This document shows positions 29,312 through 38,901 of a stretch of DNA of 64,000 bases, one piece after another (positions within the stretch are counted from its first letter, which is position 1; every line of letters starts with the position of its first letter). Made by a program: the position numbers and the translations under genes. The stretch is taken from contig NZ_CP022188.1 of NCBI RefSeq assembly GCF_003111665.1, positions 2,604,001-2,668,000 of the forward strand, read 5' to 3'. The stretch comes from Parazoarcus communis (GTDB lineage Bacteria > Pseudomonadota > Gammaproteobacteria > Burkholderiales > Rhodocyclaceae). The notes beneath the pieces are model-generated. The model saw nothing but the letters and a program-made list of their open reading frames with translations. It searched no databases and was not told where the DNA came from.

Positions 29312-31540
29312 ATGTCCCAACTGCTTGCCAATCTGAATCCCGAACAACTTCAGGCCGTTACCCTGCCGCCGCAACATGCGCTCATTCTCGCGGGCGCAGG
29401 TTCGGGTAAGACCCGCGTCCTGACCACCCGTATTGCCTGGCTGATCCAGTCCGGCCAGGTCGATCCGTCCGGCATTCTCGCCGTCACCTTCACCAACAAG
29501 GCGGCAAAGGAGATGCTCGCCCGCCTTGGCGCGATGCTGCCAGTCAGCCCGCGTGGCATGTGGGTCGGCACGTTCCATGGTCTGTGCAACCGGCTGTTGC
29601 GCGCACATCATCGTGATGCCGGCCTGCCGCAGCTGTTCCAGATTCTGGATTCGGCCGACCAGCTGGCCGCGATCAAGCGCTTGCTGAAGACGCTGAATGT
29701 CGACGACGAGAAATTCCCGCCACGTGAGCTTCAGCACTTCATCAATGGCCAGAAAGAGGCGGGAAATCGCCCCCATGCAGTCGAGGCCTGGGACGACTTC
29801 ACCAAACAACGCGTTCAGCTCTACCAAGAGTATGAAGCGCAGTGCCAGCGCGAGTCTGTTGTGGATTTCGCGGAGTTGCTGTTGCGCACCTACGAGTTGC
29901 TCGAACGCAATGAGCCGATTCGGCGCCACTATCAGCGGCGTTTCCGGCACATCCTGGTCGATGAGTTTCAGGACACCAACAGGCTGCAGTACCGTTGGCT
30001 GAAGCTGCTGGCGGCAGATGGCGCCGAGGGGGGCGCTGCCTTGCTGTGCGTAGGGGATGACGACCAGAGCATCTATCGGTTTCGCGGTGCGGAAGTTGGC
30101 AACATGCGCGATTTCGAGCGTGAATTTCAGGTCAAGAACGTCATTCGCCTCGAGCAGAACTATCGGTCGCACAGCAATATCCTGGATGCGGCGAATGCGA
30201 TCATTCGCTTCAATACGCACCGCCTGGGCAAAAACCTGTGGACCGACCAGGGGGCGGGCGAGCCGATCCGTGTGTTCGAGGCCTATGCCGACTCTGACGA
30301 GGCGCGCTGGATCGTGGAGGAAATACAGGGCTTGGTGCGCGATGGACGTTCCCGCGCCGAGATTGCGCTGCTGTACCGTTCAAACGCGCAGTCGCGCGTG
30401 CTGGAGCATCGCCTTTTCTCGGCCGGTATTCCGTACCGGGTCTATGGCGGCCTGCGCTTTTTCGAGCGCCAGGAAATCAAGCACGCGCTTGCCTATCTGC
30501 GCCTGATCGCCAATCCGGACGACGACACTGCGTTCGCGCGGGTGGTGAATTTTCCCACGCGCGGTATCGGTGCCCGTTCGATCGAGGTGCTGCAGGACGC
30601 CGCGCGCACCTACAACACCAGCCTGTATGCCACCGTGCCCCACCTGACGGGCAAGGCGGGAACCGCGCTGGGCCAGTTCCTGAGGATGATCGAGGATCTG
30701 CGGCGTGATACCGGGCCGCTGACCCTTCCCGAACTCATTGATCACGTACTGGATCGTTCCGGTCTTCGAGATCACTACAAGAGTGAGAAAGAGGGGAGCG
30801 AGCGCCTGGAGAACCTGGACGAACTGTTGAACGCGGCAGCCAACTTCGTTGCAGAGCAGCAGGCGGGCGCGCCCGGCGCAGATCCGGCGGATGCCGGCGA
30901 GCACCGTCAGCTTGCCGACTTTCTTGCCCATGCGTCGCTCGAGGCGGGCGACCATCAGGCGGATCAGGGGGCGGATGCGGTGCAGTTGATGACCGTGCAT
31001 TCGTCCAAGGGGCTGGAATTCGACGTGGTCTTCCTGTCGGGGCTTGAAGAAGGCCTGTTTCCGCATGAGAACAGCATTCTCGAAGCCGAGGGGCTCGAGG
31101 AGGAGCGGCGGCTGATGTATGTGGCGGTGACGCGCGCCCGCGAGCGCCTGTATCTGTCATTTGCACAGAGCCGGATGCTCCACGGTCAGACTCGCTACAA
31201 CCTGCGCTCACGCTTTCTCGAGGAGATTCCGGTCGGGCTCACCAAGTGGCTCAGCCCGCCGAGTCCCCGTGCGGCACTTGGTGGCGCGACCGGCGGCGCT
31301 GGCGGAGCCTACTTCACGTCGTCCGCGAAACCGGCCGCAACGCAGCGCGAACCGCGGCCTGCGTTTGCCAGTTTGCCCGGCGGTCTGCGCATTGGTCAGA
31401 ACGTGAGCCACGCCAAGTTCGGGCAGGGCGTGATCGTCGCCGCCGAGGGCGGCGGCAGTGACGCCCGTGTTCAGGTGAACTTCGGCTCGGCGGGGATGAA
31501 GTGGCTTCTGCTCGCAGTGGCCAAGCTCGATCCGGCCTGA
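29312..31540 (+). CDS. uvrD: ATP-dependent DNA helicase UvrD/Rep family (742 aa)
   Basis: Superfamily 1 3'-5' helicase for nucleotide-excision and mismatch repair. Walker A GAGSGKTR lies near residue 28-35; motif Ia is AVTFTNKAAKEM, motif II VDEFQDTN, motif III GDDDQSIYRFRGA, motif IV LEQNYRS, motif V VHSSKGLEFD and motif VI VAVTRARERL. The C-terminal 60 residues form the Tudor-like segment (GQNVSHAKFGQGVIVAAEGG) of UvrD/PcrA. This tail supports UvrD over Rep. It is monocistronic, converging on parA. Confidence 0.94.
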   Translation: MSQLLANLNPEQLQAVTLPPQHALILAGAGSGKTRVLTTRIAWLIQSGQVDPSGILAVTFTNKAAKEMLARLGAMLPVSPRGMWVGTFHGLCNRLLRAHHRDAGLPQLFQILDSADQLAAIKRLLKTLNVDDEKFPPRELQHFINGQKEAGNRPHAVEAWDDFTKQRVQLYQEYEAQCQRESVVDFAELLLRTYELLERNEPIRRHYQRRFRHILVDEFQDTNRLQYRWLKLLAADGAEGGAALLCVGDDDQSIYRFRGAEVGNMRDFEREFQVKNVIRLEQNYRSHSNILDAANAIIRFNTHRLGKNLWTDQGAGEPIRVFEAYADSDEARWIVEEIQGLVRDGRSRAEIALLYRSNAQSRVLEHRLFSAGIPYRVYGGLRFFERQEIKHALAYLRLIANPDDDTAFARVVNFPTRGIGARSIEVLQDAARTYNTSLYATVPHLTGKAGTALGQFLRMIEDLRRDTGPLTLPELIDHVLDRSGLRDHYKSEKEGSERLENLDELLNAAANFVAEQQAGAPGADPADAGEHRQLADFLAHASLEAGDHQADQGADAVQLMTVHSSKGLEFDVVFLSGLEEGLFPHENSILEAEGLEEERRLMYVAVTRARERLYLSFAQSRMLHGQTRYNLRSRFLEEIPVGLTKWLSPPSPRAALGGATGGAGGAYFTSSAKPAATQREPRPAFASLPGGLRIGQNVSHAKFGQGVIVAAEGGGSDARVQVNFGSAGMKWLLLAVAKLDPA

Positions 31541-31555
31541 GTGCGTTCCAGAGTG

Positions 31556-31583
31556 GCGGCGGGCCTGTGCAGGCCCACGCCGC
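31556..31583. terminator. Stem-loop between convergent uvrD and parA
   Basis: GCGGC-GGGCCTG and CAGGCCC-(AC)-GCCGC pair around a TG loop, filling the 43-bp gap between the convergent uvrD and parA stop codons. There is no T-run, so its efficiency as a shared terminator is uncertain. Confidence 0.45.
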
Positions 31584-32363
31584 TCAGGCGCCGTACTTGC
31601 GTGCCAGATTGTCGTGCAGGGAGACGAATTCCTGCGCGAGTTTGTGCTTGGGCTCGAGGTGGATCATCGGCTTGGCCTGTTCGTGTGACTCCTTGATCTT
31701 CACCGAGGCCGACAGGTAGGGCTCAAGTACGGGCAAGCCCTCATCGATCAGTTCCTGCACCACTTTTTGCGGCAGGCTGGCGCGTGCCTGGAACTGATTC
31801 ACCACGATGCCTTCGACTTTCAGGTCGCGGTTGTGGTCGGTCTTGATTTCCTCCACGTTCTCGAGCAGGGAGTAGAGCGCGCGGCGCGAGAAGTCGTCGC
31901 AATCGAACGGGATCAGGCAGGCGTTGGCGGCAATCAGGGCCGAGCGGGTGTAGAAGTTGAGCGCGGGCGGCGTGTCGATATAGACGCAGTCGTATTCCTC
32001 GGCGAGTTCGTCGAGTGCGTCGCGCAATTTGTAGATCTTGTAGCGCGATTCCAGCTTGCTTTGCAGCTCTTCCAGTTGCGGGTGGGAGGGCATGACGTGC
32101 AGGCCGTCGAAGGGGCTGGCGACGATGAAGTCGCTGGTTGCTTTCGGATTGAGCTTGAAATTTAGCGTCTGGTCGAAGAAGTCGGCCAGCGTGCTGTCAA
32201 GCGAGTCGCCCGAGACGCCGAGAAGGTACTGCGTGGAGTTGCCCTGCGGGTCGAGGTCGATGACCAGCGTGCGCTTGCCCTGTTGGGCGCTGATTGCTGC
32301 CAGATTGCAGGTAATGGTGGATTTGCCGACCCCACCTTTCTGATTGAACACCACGCGTCGCAT
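31584..32363 (-). CDS. Orphan ParA-family ATPase (259 aa)
   Basis: Deviant Walker-type ATPase of the ParA/MinD group, which forms gradients on the nucleoid to place DNA or protein cargos. KGGVGKST is at residues 9-16, the second Walker segment is VIDLDPQGNST, and the third is YDCVYIDTPPALN. There is no N-terminal HTH (unlike plasmid P1 ParA) and no parB, parS or partner gene next to it, and the neighbours (uvrD, maeB) are unrelated. The true ATG at 32363 is set by homology and a GGGGA ribosome-binding site. Cargo unknown; chromosome segregation proper is usually done by a parAB pair near gidAB, so a different role is likely. Confidence 0.85.
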   Translation of the reverse strand: MRRVVFNQKGGVGKSTITCNLAAISAQQGKRTLVIDLDPQGNSTQYLLGVSGDSLDSTLADFFDQTLNFKLNPKATSDFIVASPFDGLHVMPSHPQLEELQSKLESRYKIYKLRDALDELAEEYDCVYIDTPPALNFYTRSALIAANACLIPFDCDDFSRRALYSLLENVEEIKTDHNRDLKVEGIVVNQFQARASLPQKVVQELIDEGLPVLEPYLSASVKIKESHEQAKPMIHLEPKHKLAQEFVSLHDNLARKYGA

Positions 32364-32682
32364 CGTCGATTCCCCTCCGGTTGTTGCGGCATTGTGCCAA
32401 AAATCGGCAAACCTATCCCGGATAGCTGTTTTGCGCAGGGCACACCTGCCCAAGCCGCGAGCGCTGCGCTAAACTTCCGACTCGTTATTCATGACCGTTG
32501 CAGCCTACTCCCCGGGGCGCTCGGCATGCGGGCCCGGTCGGGTCCGGTCCGTGGCAAGGCAGCTCGTGCCAGAGCAAAAAGAAAACGCTGCGGATGATCG
32601 CAATTGGCAGGACAAGGGCAAGCGCCTATTGTCCTGTCCGGATGTTCACACGAACACCATACTGTACCGAGAGGGAGAACTC
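32364..32682. other. 319-bp divergent intergenic region
   Basis: Gap between parA (minus) and maeB (plus). It contains a strong imperfect stem-loop 47 bp before the maeB start (32608-32636) and GC-rich stretches; no gene is recognised. The purine-rich GAGAGGGAGAA before the maeB ATG is its ribosome-binding site. Confidence 0.6.
32608..32636 (+). repeat. Stem-loop ahead of maeB
   Basis: CAGGACAA (32608-32615) pairs perfectly with TTGTCCTG (32629-32636), and the inner GGGC/GCCT extends the stem to about 12 bp with one bulged A and an AAGC loop. It lies 47 bp before the maeB ATG and could be a leader hairpin or an operator. Confidence 0.45.
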
Positions 32683-34980
32683 ATGGATCAGGATTTCATC
32701 GCAGCGGCTCTGGACTATCACCGTGCGCCGACACGCGGCAAGATTTCGGTCGTGCCCACCAAGGGCCTGACCAACCAGCGCGATCTCGCGCTTGCCTATT
32801 CGCCCGGTGTGGCAGCCGCCTGCGATGCCATCGTCGCAGACCCCGCACAGGCACGTGAACTCACCAGCCGTGGCAACCTGGTAGCCGTGGTCACCAACGG
32901 CACAGCAGTGCTCGGTCTGGGCAATATCGGCCCGCTGGCGTCGAAGCCGGTCATGGAAGGCAAGGGCTGCCTGTTCAAGAAATTTGCCAATATCGACGTG
33001 TTCGATATCGAGCTCAACGAGAATGACCCCGACAAGCTGATCGACATCATCGCCTCGCTTGAGCCGACGCTGGGTGGTATCAACCTCGAGGACATCAAGG
33101 CGCCGGAGTGCTTCTACATCGAGAAGAAGCTGCGCGAGCGCATGAAGATTCCGGTCTTCCACGATGACCAGCACGGTACCGCAATCATCTCGTCGGCGGG
33201 CCTGATCAACGGTCTCAAGGTCGTCGGCAAGGACATCGCCACCGTGAAGCTGGTGTGTTCCGGCGCCGGCGCGGCCGCCATTGCCTGCCTGGACCTCATG
33301 GTCAGCCTTGGTCTGAAGCGTGAGAACGTCTACGTTTGCGACTCCAAGGGCGTGATCTATCAGGGCCGTGACGAGAAGATGGAGCCGACCAAGGCCCGTT
33401 ATGCTCAGGTCACCGATGCGCGCACCCTGGGTGATGCCATCGTTGGTGCCGACGTCTTCCTCGGCCTGTCCACCGCGGGCGTGCTCAAGCCCGAGATGGT
33501 CGCCAATATGGCTGACCAGCCGCTGATCTTCGCGCTGGCGAACCCGAATCCGGAAATCCTGCCCGCTGATGCGAAGGCGGTGCGCCCGGACTGCATCGTG
33601 GCGACCGGGCGTTCGGACTTCCCGAACCAGGTCAACAACGTGCTGTGCTTCCCCTTCATCTTCCGCGGCGCGCTCGACGTGGGCGCCAGCACGATCAATG
33701 AGGAGATGAAGCTTGCCTGCGTGAAGGCGATCGCCGAACTGGCCCAGGCCGAGCAGAGCGACATCGTGGCTTCGGCCTATGGCGGCGCGGAGCTGACCTT
33801 CGGTCCCGACTACATCATTCCCAAGCCTTTCGATCCGCGCCTGATCGTGAAGATCGCGCCCGCAGTGGCCCAGGCTGCGATGGATTCCGGTGTTGCGAGC
33901 CATCCGATCGAGGACATGCAGGCGTATGCGGCTACGCTGAGCGACTTCGTGTACACGACCGGCATCGTCATGAAGCCGGTGTTCTCCGCAGCCAAGCGCG
34001 TGCCGATGGAGCAGAAACGCGTGCTCTACGCCGAGGGTGAGGACGAACGTGTTCTGCATGCCGCGCGCGTGGCCATCGACGAGGGCCTGGCGCGTCCGAT
34101 CCTGATCGGTCGTCCCAGCGTGATCGAGATGCGGATCAAGAAGATCGGTCTCAACCTCGTGCCCGAGCGCGACTTCGATATCGTCAATCCGGAATCCGAT
34201 CCGCGCTATCGTGAGCTGTGCAACGACTACTACCGCATGATGGCCCGTGACGGCGTGACGCCGGATCTGGCCAAGGCCAAGATGCGTCGCGACACGACCC
34301 TGATCGGCGTGATGCTGCTGCGTCGTGGCGATGCGGATGCGCTGGTGTGCGGCACGTTCGGGACCTATGACTATCACCTGCGCCAGGTGCAGGACGTCAT
34401 CGGCCTCAAGCCGGGCGCCAAGCAGTTTGCGGCGATGAACCTGCTGCTGCTGCCCAAGCGCATGCTTGCGGTGACCGACACCTACGTCAACGAGAACCCG
34501 AATGCGGATGAAGTGGCCGAGATCGCGCTTATGGCGGCTGCCGAGTTGCGCAGTTTCGGTATCGAGCCGCGCGTGGCCCTGTTGTCGCACTCCAATTTCG
34601 GCAGCTCAAGCTCGGCGTCGGCGCGAAAGATGCGTGCAGCCAGTGAGATCCTGCGTACCACGGCACCCGAACTCGAATGCGATGGCGAGATGCACGGCGA
34701 TGCGGCACTGTCGCCCGAGATCCGCGCCAAGCTGCATCCGGATTCGGCTCTGACGGCAGATGCCAACCTGCTGGTGATGCCCAACCTCGATGCAGCCAAC
34801 ATCTCCTTCAACCTGATGAAGATGGCGAATGGCGACGGCGTGTCTGTTGGTCCGATTCTGCTGGGTGCTGCACAGCCTGTGCATATCCTGACGCCGTCGG
34901 CCACGGTTCGTCGCCTGGTCAACATCACCGCGCTGGCAGTGGTCGATGCCGCCGAACTGAGGCGCTCCAAGGGTGGCTGA
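32683..34980 (+). CDS. maeB: NADP-dependent malic enzyme, MaeB type (765 aa)
   Basis: Oxidatively decarboxylates malate to pyruvate with NADPH formation. The N-terminal malic-enzyme domain (1-420) has [19 protein letters not shown] and the nucleotide fold [15 protein letters not shown]. The C-terminal domain (about 430-765) resembles phosphotransacetylase and in known MaeB enzymes is a regulatory acetyl-CoA-binding module, not an active Pta. The hybrid length is typical. The ATG at 32683 has a strong ribosome-binding site. The stop codon overlaps the GTG start of the phospholipase gene. Confidence 0.96.
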   Translation: MDQDFIAAALDYHRAPTRGKISVVPTKGLTNQRDLALAYSPGVAAACDAIVADPAQARELTSRGNLVAVVTNGTAVLGLGNIGPLASKPVMEGKGCLFKKFANIDVFDIELNENDPDKLIDIIASLEPTLGGINLEDIKAPECFYIEKKLRERMKIPVFHDDQHGTAIISSAGLINGLKVVGKDIATVKLVCSGAGAAAIACLDLMVSLGLKRENVYVCDSKGVIYQGRDEKMEPTKARYAQVTDARTLGDAIVGADVFLGLSTAGVLKPEMVANMADQPLIFALANPNPEILPADAKAVRPDCIVATGRSDFPNQVNNVLCFPFIFRGALDVGASTINEEMKLACVKAIAELAQAEQSDIVASAYGGAELTFGPDYIIPKPFDPRLIVKIAPAVAQAAMDSGVASHPIEDMQAYAATLSDFVYTTGIVMKPVFSAAKRVPMEQKRVLYAEGEDERVLHAARVAIDEGLARPILIGRPSVIEMRIKKIGLNLVPERDFDIVNPESDPRYRELCNDYYRMMARDGVTPDLAKAKMRRDTTLIGVMLLRRGDADALVCGTFGTYDYHLRQVQDVIGLKPGAKQFAAMNLLLLPKRMLAVTDTYVNENPNADEVAEIALMAAAELRSFGIEPRVALLSHSNFGSSSSASARKMRAASEILRTTAPELECDGEMHGDAALSPEIRAKLHPDSALTADANLLVMPNLDAANISFNLMKMANGDGVSVGPILLGAAQPVHILTPSATVRRLVNITALAVVDAAELRRSKGG

Positions 34981-36148
34981 GTCCGGTCTGGTGGCCCGCC
35001 TCGTGCGGGCCAGCCTGCTTCCCCTTGCGCTGGCCGCGGTTGCGCCGGCGCAGGCGGGGGGCTGGTTGCTTGCGTCGCCCGAGCCCCGAGTGGTGCCCGG
35101 GCAGTCGTTTGAACTGATTGTCATCGGTGCGCCGGTGGATGGCATGTGGCCGGAGCGTCTGCCGGCTCAGGTCGAGCTGCCGGACGGCGGGCCGCGTATT
35201 GCGGTCGAACTCGTGCGGGCGAGCTCTCTCGGGGAAACGCAGCGGCGCTACATTGGCCAATGGCCTGGCGAAGTGGTCGGCATGGCAACGCTTTCCCTGC
35301 TCGAGTCGCCTTCTGCACGGCTGATTTTCGATTCCGGGGCCGCGTTGCGGTCGCCTGCGGCGTCCGCGCAGGCGGGCAACGTCGCCAACGCAGGGTCGGT
35401 GACCCAGCAGAAGCGTTCGGATGAGCCCGTAGCCCCTGCCGCGCTGAGTTTTCACGAGCCGATGTATTTCGTCGTCGGTGGCACGGATCCGAAGTCGGCG
35501 CGCTACCAGATCAGCTTCCGCTACCGTCTGTTCGACGATCAGGGCGTCGTGGCCGAGAGCTTTCCGCTGGTGCGCGGTCTGTATTTCGGCTTTACGCAGA
35601 CCTCGTTGTGGGACCTGTCATCAGAGTCCAAGCCGTTTCGCGATACCAGTTTCCGGCCTTCGCTGTTCTATCAGTGGAAGCTGTCCGATCCCAGCGAGGG
35701 GAATTCGGTCGCACTGGCTGCCGGTTACGAGCACGAGTCCAACGGGCGCGATGAAGAGGATTCGCGCAGTATCGACACCCTGTTTGCGCGTATCGATGCT
35801 CGTTACTACTTCCCGAACGGTCGCACCTATCTGGGCGTTGAGCCCAAGGTCTGGGGTTATATCGACAAGGACGACAATCCCGATATCACCGACTATCGGG
35901 GTTACGCCCAGCTCGGTTTGCGGCTGGGAAGCGACGACGGCCTGATGCTCGCCGCATTATTGCGCAAGGGCAAGGCGGGCGTGGGTAGCACGCAGCTCGA
36001 TCTGTCCTATCCGCTGCGCCAGAGCGTGTTTTCGGGGGTCGGTGCTTTCGCACATCTGCAGTATTTCAACGGGTACGGCGAGACGCTGCTCGATTACAAC
36101 GTGGGCCGTGGTCCTCAGTTTAGAATCGGGGTTTCGATCGTAAGATAA
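34973..36148 (+). CDS. pldA: Outer-membrane phospholipase A, PldA-like (391 aa)
   Basis: Beta-barrel phospholipase that removes mislocalised phospholipids from the outer membrane. A signal peptide ending AQAG (about residue 29) is followed by an unusual N-terminal region to about 160, then the OMPLA barrel: FRYRLF, the active-site strand GYEHESNGRD (His254, Ser256), DNPDITDYRGYAQL and the final FRIGVSIVR strand. The residue aligned with catalytic Asn156 of E. coli PldA is Asp268. The E. coli protein has far less sequence before the barrel. The GTG start overlaps the maeB stop by 8 bp. Calcium-dependent dimer activation is expected but not shown. Confidence 0.85.
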   Translation: MAESGLVARLVRASLLPLALAAVAPAQAGGWLLASPEPRVVPGQSFELIVIGAPVDGMWPERLPAQVELPDGGPRIAVELVRASSLGETQRRYIGQWPGEVVGMATLSLLESPSARLIFDSGAALRSPAASAQAGNVANAGSVTQQKRSDEPVAPAALSFHEPMYFVVGGTDPKSARYQISFRYRLFDDQGVVAESFPLVRGLYFGFTQTSLWDLSSESKPFRDTSFRPSLFYQWKLSDPSEGNSVALAAGYEHESNGRDEEDSRSIDTLFARIDARYYFPNGRTYLGVEPKVWGYIDKDDNPDITDYRGYAQLGLRLGSDDGLMLAALLRKGKAGVGSTQLDLSYPLRQSVFSGVGAFAHLQYFNGYGETLLDYNVGRGPQFRIGVSIVR

Positions 36149-36197
36149 GGCGTCATCCGGCGGTTTCCGCAGCGGGTGCGCCCGCCAGGAGACCGCC

Positions 36198-37172
36198 ATG
36201 CCGCACGCCATCCGCTTTCATCAGACTGGTAAGCCCGACGTCCTTCAATGGGAGTCGTTCGACCCCGCCGCGCCTGCTGCCGGTGAGGCACGCGTGCGCC
36301 ACCACGCCGTCGGCCTGAACTACATCGATACCTATCACCGCAGTGGCCTGTATCCGGTCCCCTTGCCTTCGGGCATCGGTCTCGAGGGGGCTGGCGTGGT
36401 CGAAGCGCTCGGTGACGGGGTCGATGGACTCAAGGTGGGTGACCGCGTCGCGTATGCGGGCGGCCCGCTCGGTGCCTATGCCGAAGTACGTAACATCCCC
36501 GCAGACCGTCTGGTCTCCCTTCCCGAGTCGATTTCGTTCGAGCAGGGCGCGGCAATGATGTTGCAGGGCCTGACCGCCCAGTATTTGCTGCGCCGCACGT
36601 ATCGCGTGCAGCCGGGTGACACCATCCTCATCCACGCCGCTGCGGGCGGGGTGGGACTGATGGTGTGCCAGTGGGCGAAGGCGCTCGGGGCGACGGTGAT
36701 CGGTACGGTCGGTTCGGACGAAAAGGCCGAGATCGCACGCGCCCACGGTTGCGATCATCCGATTGTCTATACCCGCGAACGCTTTGCCGAACAGGTCCGC
36801 TCCATCACCGGTGGGCGCGGTGTGCCGGTGGTCTACGACTCGATCGGTGCGGATACCTTCATGGATTCACTGGCCTGCCTGCGGCCCATGGGCATGATGG
36901 TGCTGTTCGGCGCAGCATCCGGCCCGGTCCCACCTTTCGATTGCGGCCTGCTGGCGAAGATGGGGTCGCTGTTCCTGACCCGTCCGACACTGTTTACCTA
37001 CACCGCGGAGCGGGACGATCTGGTCGCAATGGCGGCTGATCTGTTCGATGTCGTGAGTGCTGGAAAGCTGAAGATCGAGATCAACCAGCGTTATCCGCTG
37101 AGCGAAGCTGCCCGCGCGCATACCGATCTTGAGGCGCGCCTGACGACGGGTTCCAGCATTCTGTTGCCCTGA
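36198..37172 (+). CDS. qor: NADPH:quinone oxidoreductase, zinc-independent MDR (324 aa)
   Basis: Reduces quinones using NADPH, a medium-chain dehydrogenase without zinc. The start MPHAIRFHQTGKPDVLQWE and the motifs GLNYIDTYHRSGLYP, LPSGIGLEGAGVV and AAAGGVGLMVCQWAK (nucleotide binding) match E. coli QorA closely. The zinc-ligand cysteines are absent. The ATG at 36198 has AGGAGA upstream. It follows the phospholipase by 49 bp on the same strand and may share its transcript. Confidence 0.93.
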   Translation: MPHAIRFHQTGKPDVLQWESFDPAAPAAGEARVRHHAVGLNYIDTYHRSGLYPVPLPSGIGLEGAGVVEALGDGVDGLKVGDRVAYAGGPLGAYAEVRNIPADRLVSLPESISFEQGAAMMLQGLTAQYLLRRTYRVQPGDTILIHAAAGGVGLMVCQWAKALGATVIGTVGSDEKAEIARAHGCDHPIVYTRERFAEQVRSITGGRGVPVVYDSIGADTFMDSLACLRPMGMMVLFGAASGPVPPFDCGLLAKMGSLFLTRPTLFTYTAERDDLVAMAADLFDVVSAGKLKIEINQRYPLSEAARAHTDLEARLTTGSSILLP

Positions 37173-37333
37173 CCGGTCTGCGGTGGCTCGGGTCGTTTGG
37201 TGAGTTTATGTTTGTTGCAAAGTTGTTGGGTCTGGCATATGTTCCCTGTATGACGCGGTGCAGCATTTGCGTGATGAAACAAGCGTCACGTGTGCTACCG
37301 CTCATCTCATGACGACCAGGGAGATCGACAACA

Positions 37334-38809
37334 ATGGAACAGAACACGCTGATTGCGAGCTTGCAATCGACCTTGGGCGGCAGCCTGCCGGGCATACTCG
37401 GTGCGCTTGCCATCCTGGCGCTGGGCTGGTTTGCCGCAGTCCTTGTTCGCGCGGGCAGTCGCCGCATATTGCGGGTCGCGGGCATCAACCAGAAGCTTCA
37501 GAGTGGCACCGGGCAGGCGTTCGACCTTGAGTCGATGCTCAGCCTCGGCTTGTTCGGACTGGTATTGCTGATTACCGTCGTCGCGGTACTCAATATTCTC
37601 GATCTGGAGAGCCTGTCGTCTCCGTTTGCCGCCTTGCTGGCCCAGATCACCACCTACCTGCCACATCTGCTGGCGGGTGCCATCCTTTCGGTGCTTGCCT
37701 GGGTGCTCGCGACCGTCCTTCGGGCGCTCACGAGCAAGATGCTGGCAACAACCACGCTGGATGAACGCCTCGCAACTGAGGCCGGCATGGAGCCGATGAG
37801 CGCCAACATGGGCAATGTCGCGTTCTGGCTGGTGATCCTGCTGTTCCTGCCGGCCATTCTCGGTGCCTTTCAGCTCCAGGGCCTGCTTGAGCCGGTGCAG
37901 GGCATGGTCGATCGCGCCTTGTCGATGGTGCCCGACATCTTTGCCGCGCTGGTCATCGGATTCGTAGGCTGGCTGGTGGCCAGGGTCTTGCGCGGGCTGG
38001 TCAGCAATCTCCTTGCGGCTGCGGGCGCCGACAAGCTCGGCACATGCATCGGACTGGATGAGACCGTGAAACTGTCGCGCCTTGCCGGCGTGCTGGTGTT
38101 CATCCTGGTCTTCGTGCCGAGCCTGATCGCAGCACTCGACGCCTTGAAGATCGAGGCCGTGTCCGCCCCGGCGATCAGCATGCTCGACCAGTTCTTTGGT
38201 GCCGTGCCCAATATCCTGGCTGCGGCGGTGATTCTGGGCGTGACCTGGTTCGTTGCCCGCTTCGCGTCGGGTCTGGTTGCGCGACTGCTCGCAGGCGTCG
38301 GGTTCGACCTGCTGCCGGCGAAGCTGGGCCTTGGGCACGCGATTGGCGAAGGGCGCACCGCATCGGCGCTGGTGGGGCGCCTGGTGCTGTTCTTTGCGAT
38401 GCTGTTTGCTGTGGTGGAAGCGGCAAATCGCCTGGGGTTCGGTCAGATCAGCGAACTGGTGACGATGTTTGTTCAGTTTGGTGGCGACATCCTGCTCGGC
38501 GCGGTGATCCTCGTTGCCGGTTTCTGGCTCGCCAACCTCGCTGCCGAGGCCATCAGCCGGGCCAGTGGCGAGCATACAAGCGGCCTGGCTCGCATTGCCC
38601 GCATTGCCATTCTCGGACTGGTGATCGCAATGGGCTTGCGTGCGATGGGCATCGCCGACGATATCGTCAATCTGGCTTTCGGCCTGGGTTTTGGCGCGGT
38701 CGCAGTGGCGGTGGCCCTGTCCTTCGGACTGGGTGGTCGCGAAGCGGCCGGTCGCCAGATGGAGTACTGGCTGGCCAAGTTGCGCAAGGACGAACCCGGC
38801 AAGGACTGA
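37334..38809 (+). CDS. Multi-helix mechanosensitive-channel relative (491 aa)
   Basis: Inner-membrane protein with about ten hydrophobic helices arranged as internal repeats, each with a polar segment such as VPDIFAALVIGFVGWLVARVLRGLVSN or VPNILAAAVILGVTWFVARFASGLVAR split over the repeats. This is the 'conserved TM helix' family often annotated as a mechanosensitive ion channel. The last helix and GLGGREAAGRQMEYWLAKL tail resemble the MscS pore helix and its following segment, but no full MscS cytoplasmic beta domain is seen. Gating and ion are unknown. It has its own 161-bp upstream gap. Confidence 0.75.
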   Translation: MEQNTLIASLQSTLGGSLPGILGALAILALGWFAAVLVRAGSRRILRVAGINQKLQSGTGQAFDLESMLSLGLFGLVLLITVVAVLNILDLESLSSPFAALLAQITTYLPHLLAGAILSVLAWVLATVLRALTSKMLATTTLDERLATEAGMEPMSANMGNVAFWLVILLFLPAILGAFQLQGLLEPVQGMVDRALSMVPDIFAALVIGFVGWLVARVLRGLVSNLLAAAGADKLGTCIGLDETVKLSRLAGVLVFILVFVPSLIAALDALKIEAVSAPAISMLDQFFGAVPNILAAAVILGVTWFVARFASGLVARLLAGVGFDLLPAKLGLGHAIGEGRTASALVGRLVLFFAMLFAVVEAANRLGFGQISELVTMFVQFGGDILLGAVILVAGFWLANLAAEAISRASGEHTSGLARIARIAILGLVIAMGLRAMGIADDIVNLAFGLGFGAVAVAVALSFGLGGREAAGRQMEYWLAKLRKDEPGKD

Positions 38810-38888
38810 AGCTGGACTTGGGTCCGGTGGCGGCATGACGGCACCGGACTTTTTCTTCCCGAGTACGGGGGGGATGGCGTCGCTCGGG

Positions 38889-38894
38889 TAAAAT
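38889..38894 (+). promoter_or_regulatory. Possible -10 box of dnaE, next to its ATG
   Basis: TAAAAT in GGGTAAAATTG ends 7 bp before the dnaE ATG at 38902. If used, the transcript would be leaderless or nearly so, and no ribosome-binding site precedes the ATG. The -35 region (CGGGGG) is poor. Confidence 0.3.
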
Positions 38895-38901
38895 TGCGCC
38901 C

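Noticed and set aside
32626-34590. 654-codon minus-strand frame opposite maeB
   Set aside because: No recognisable motif and fully antisense to a complete malic enzyme gene.
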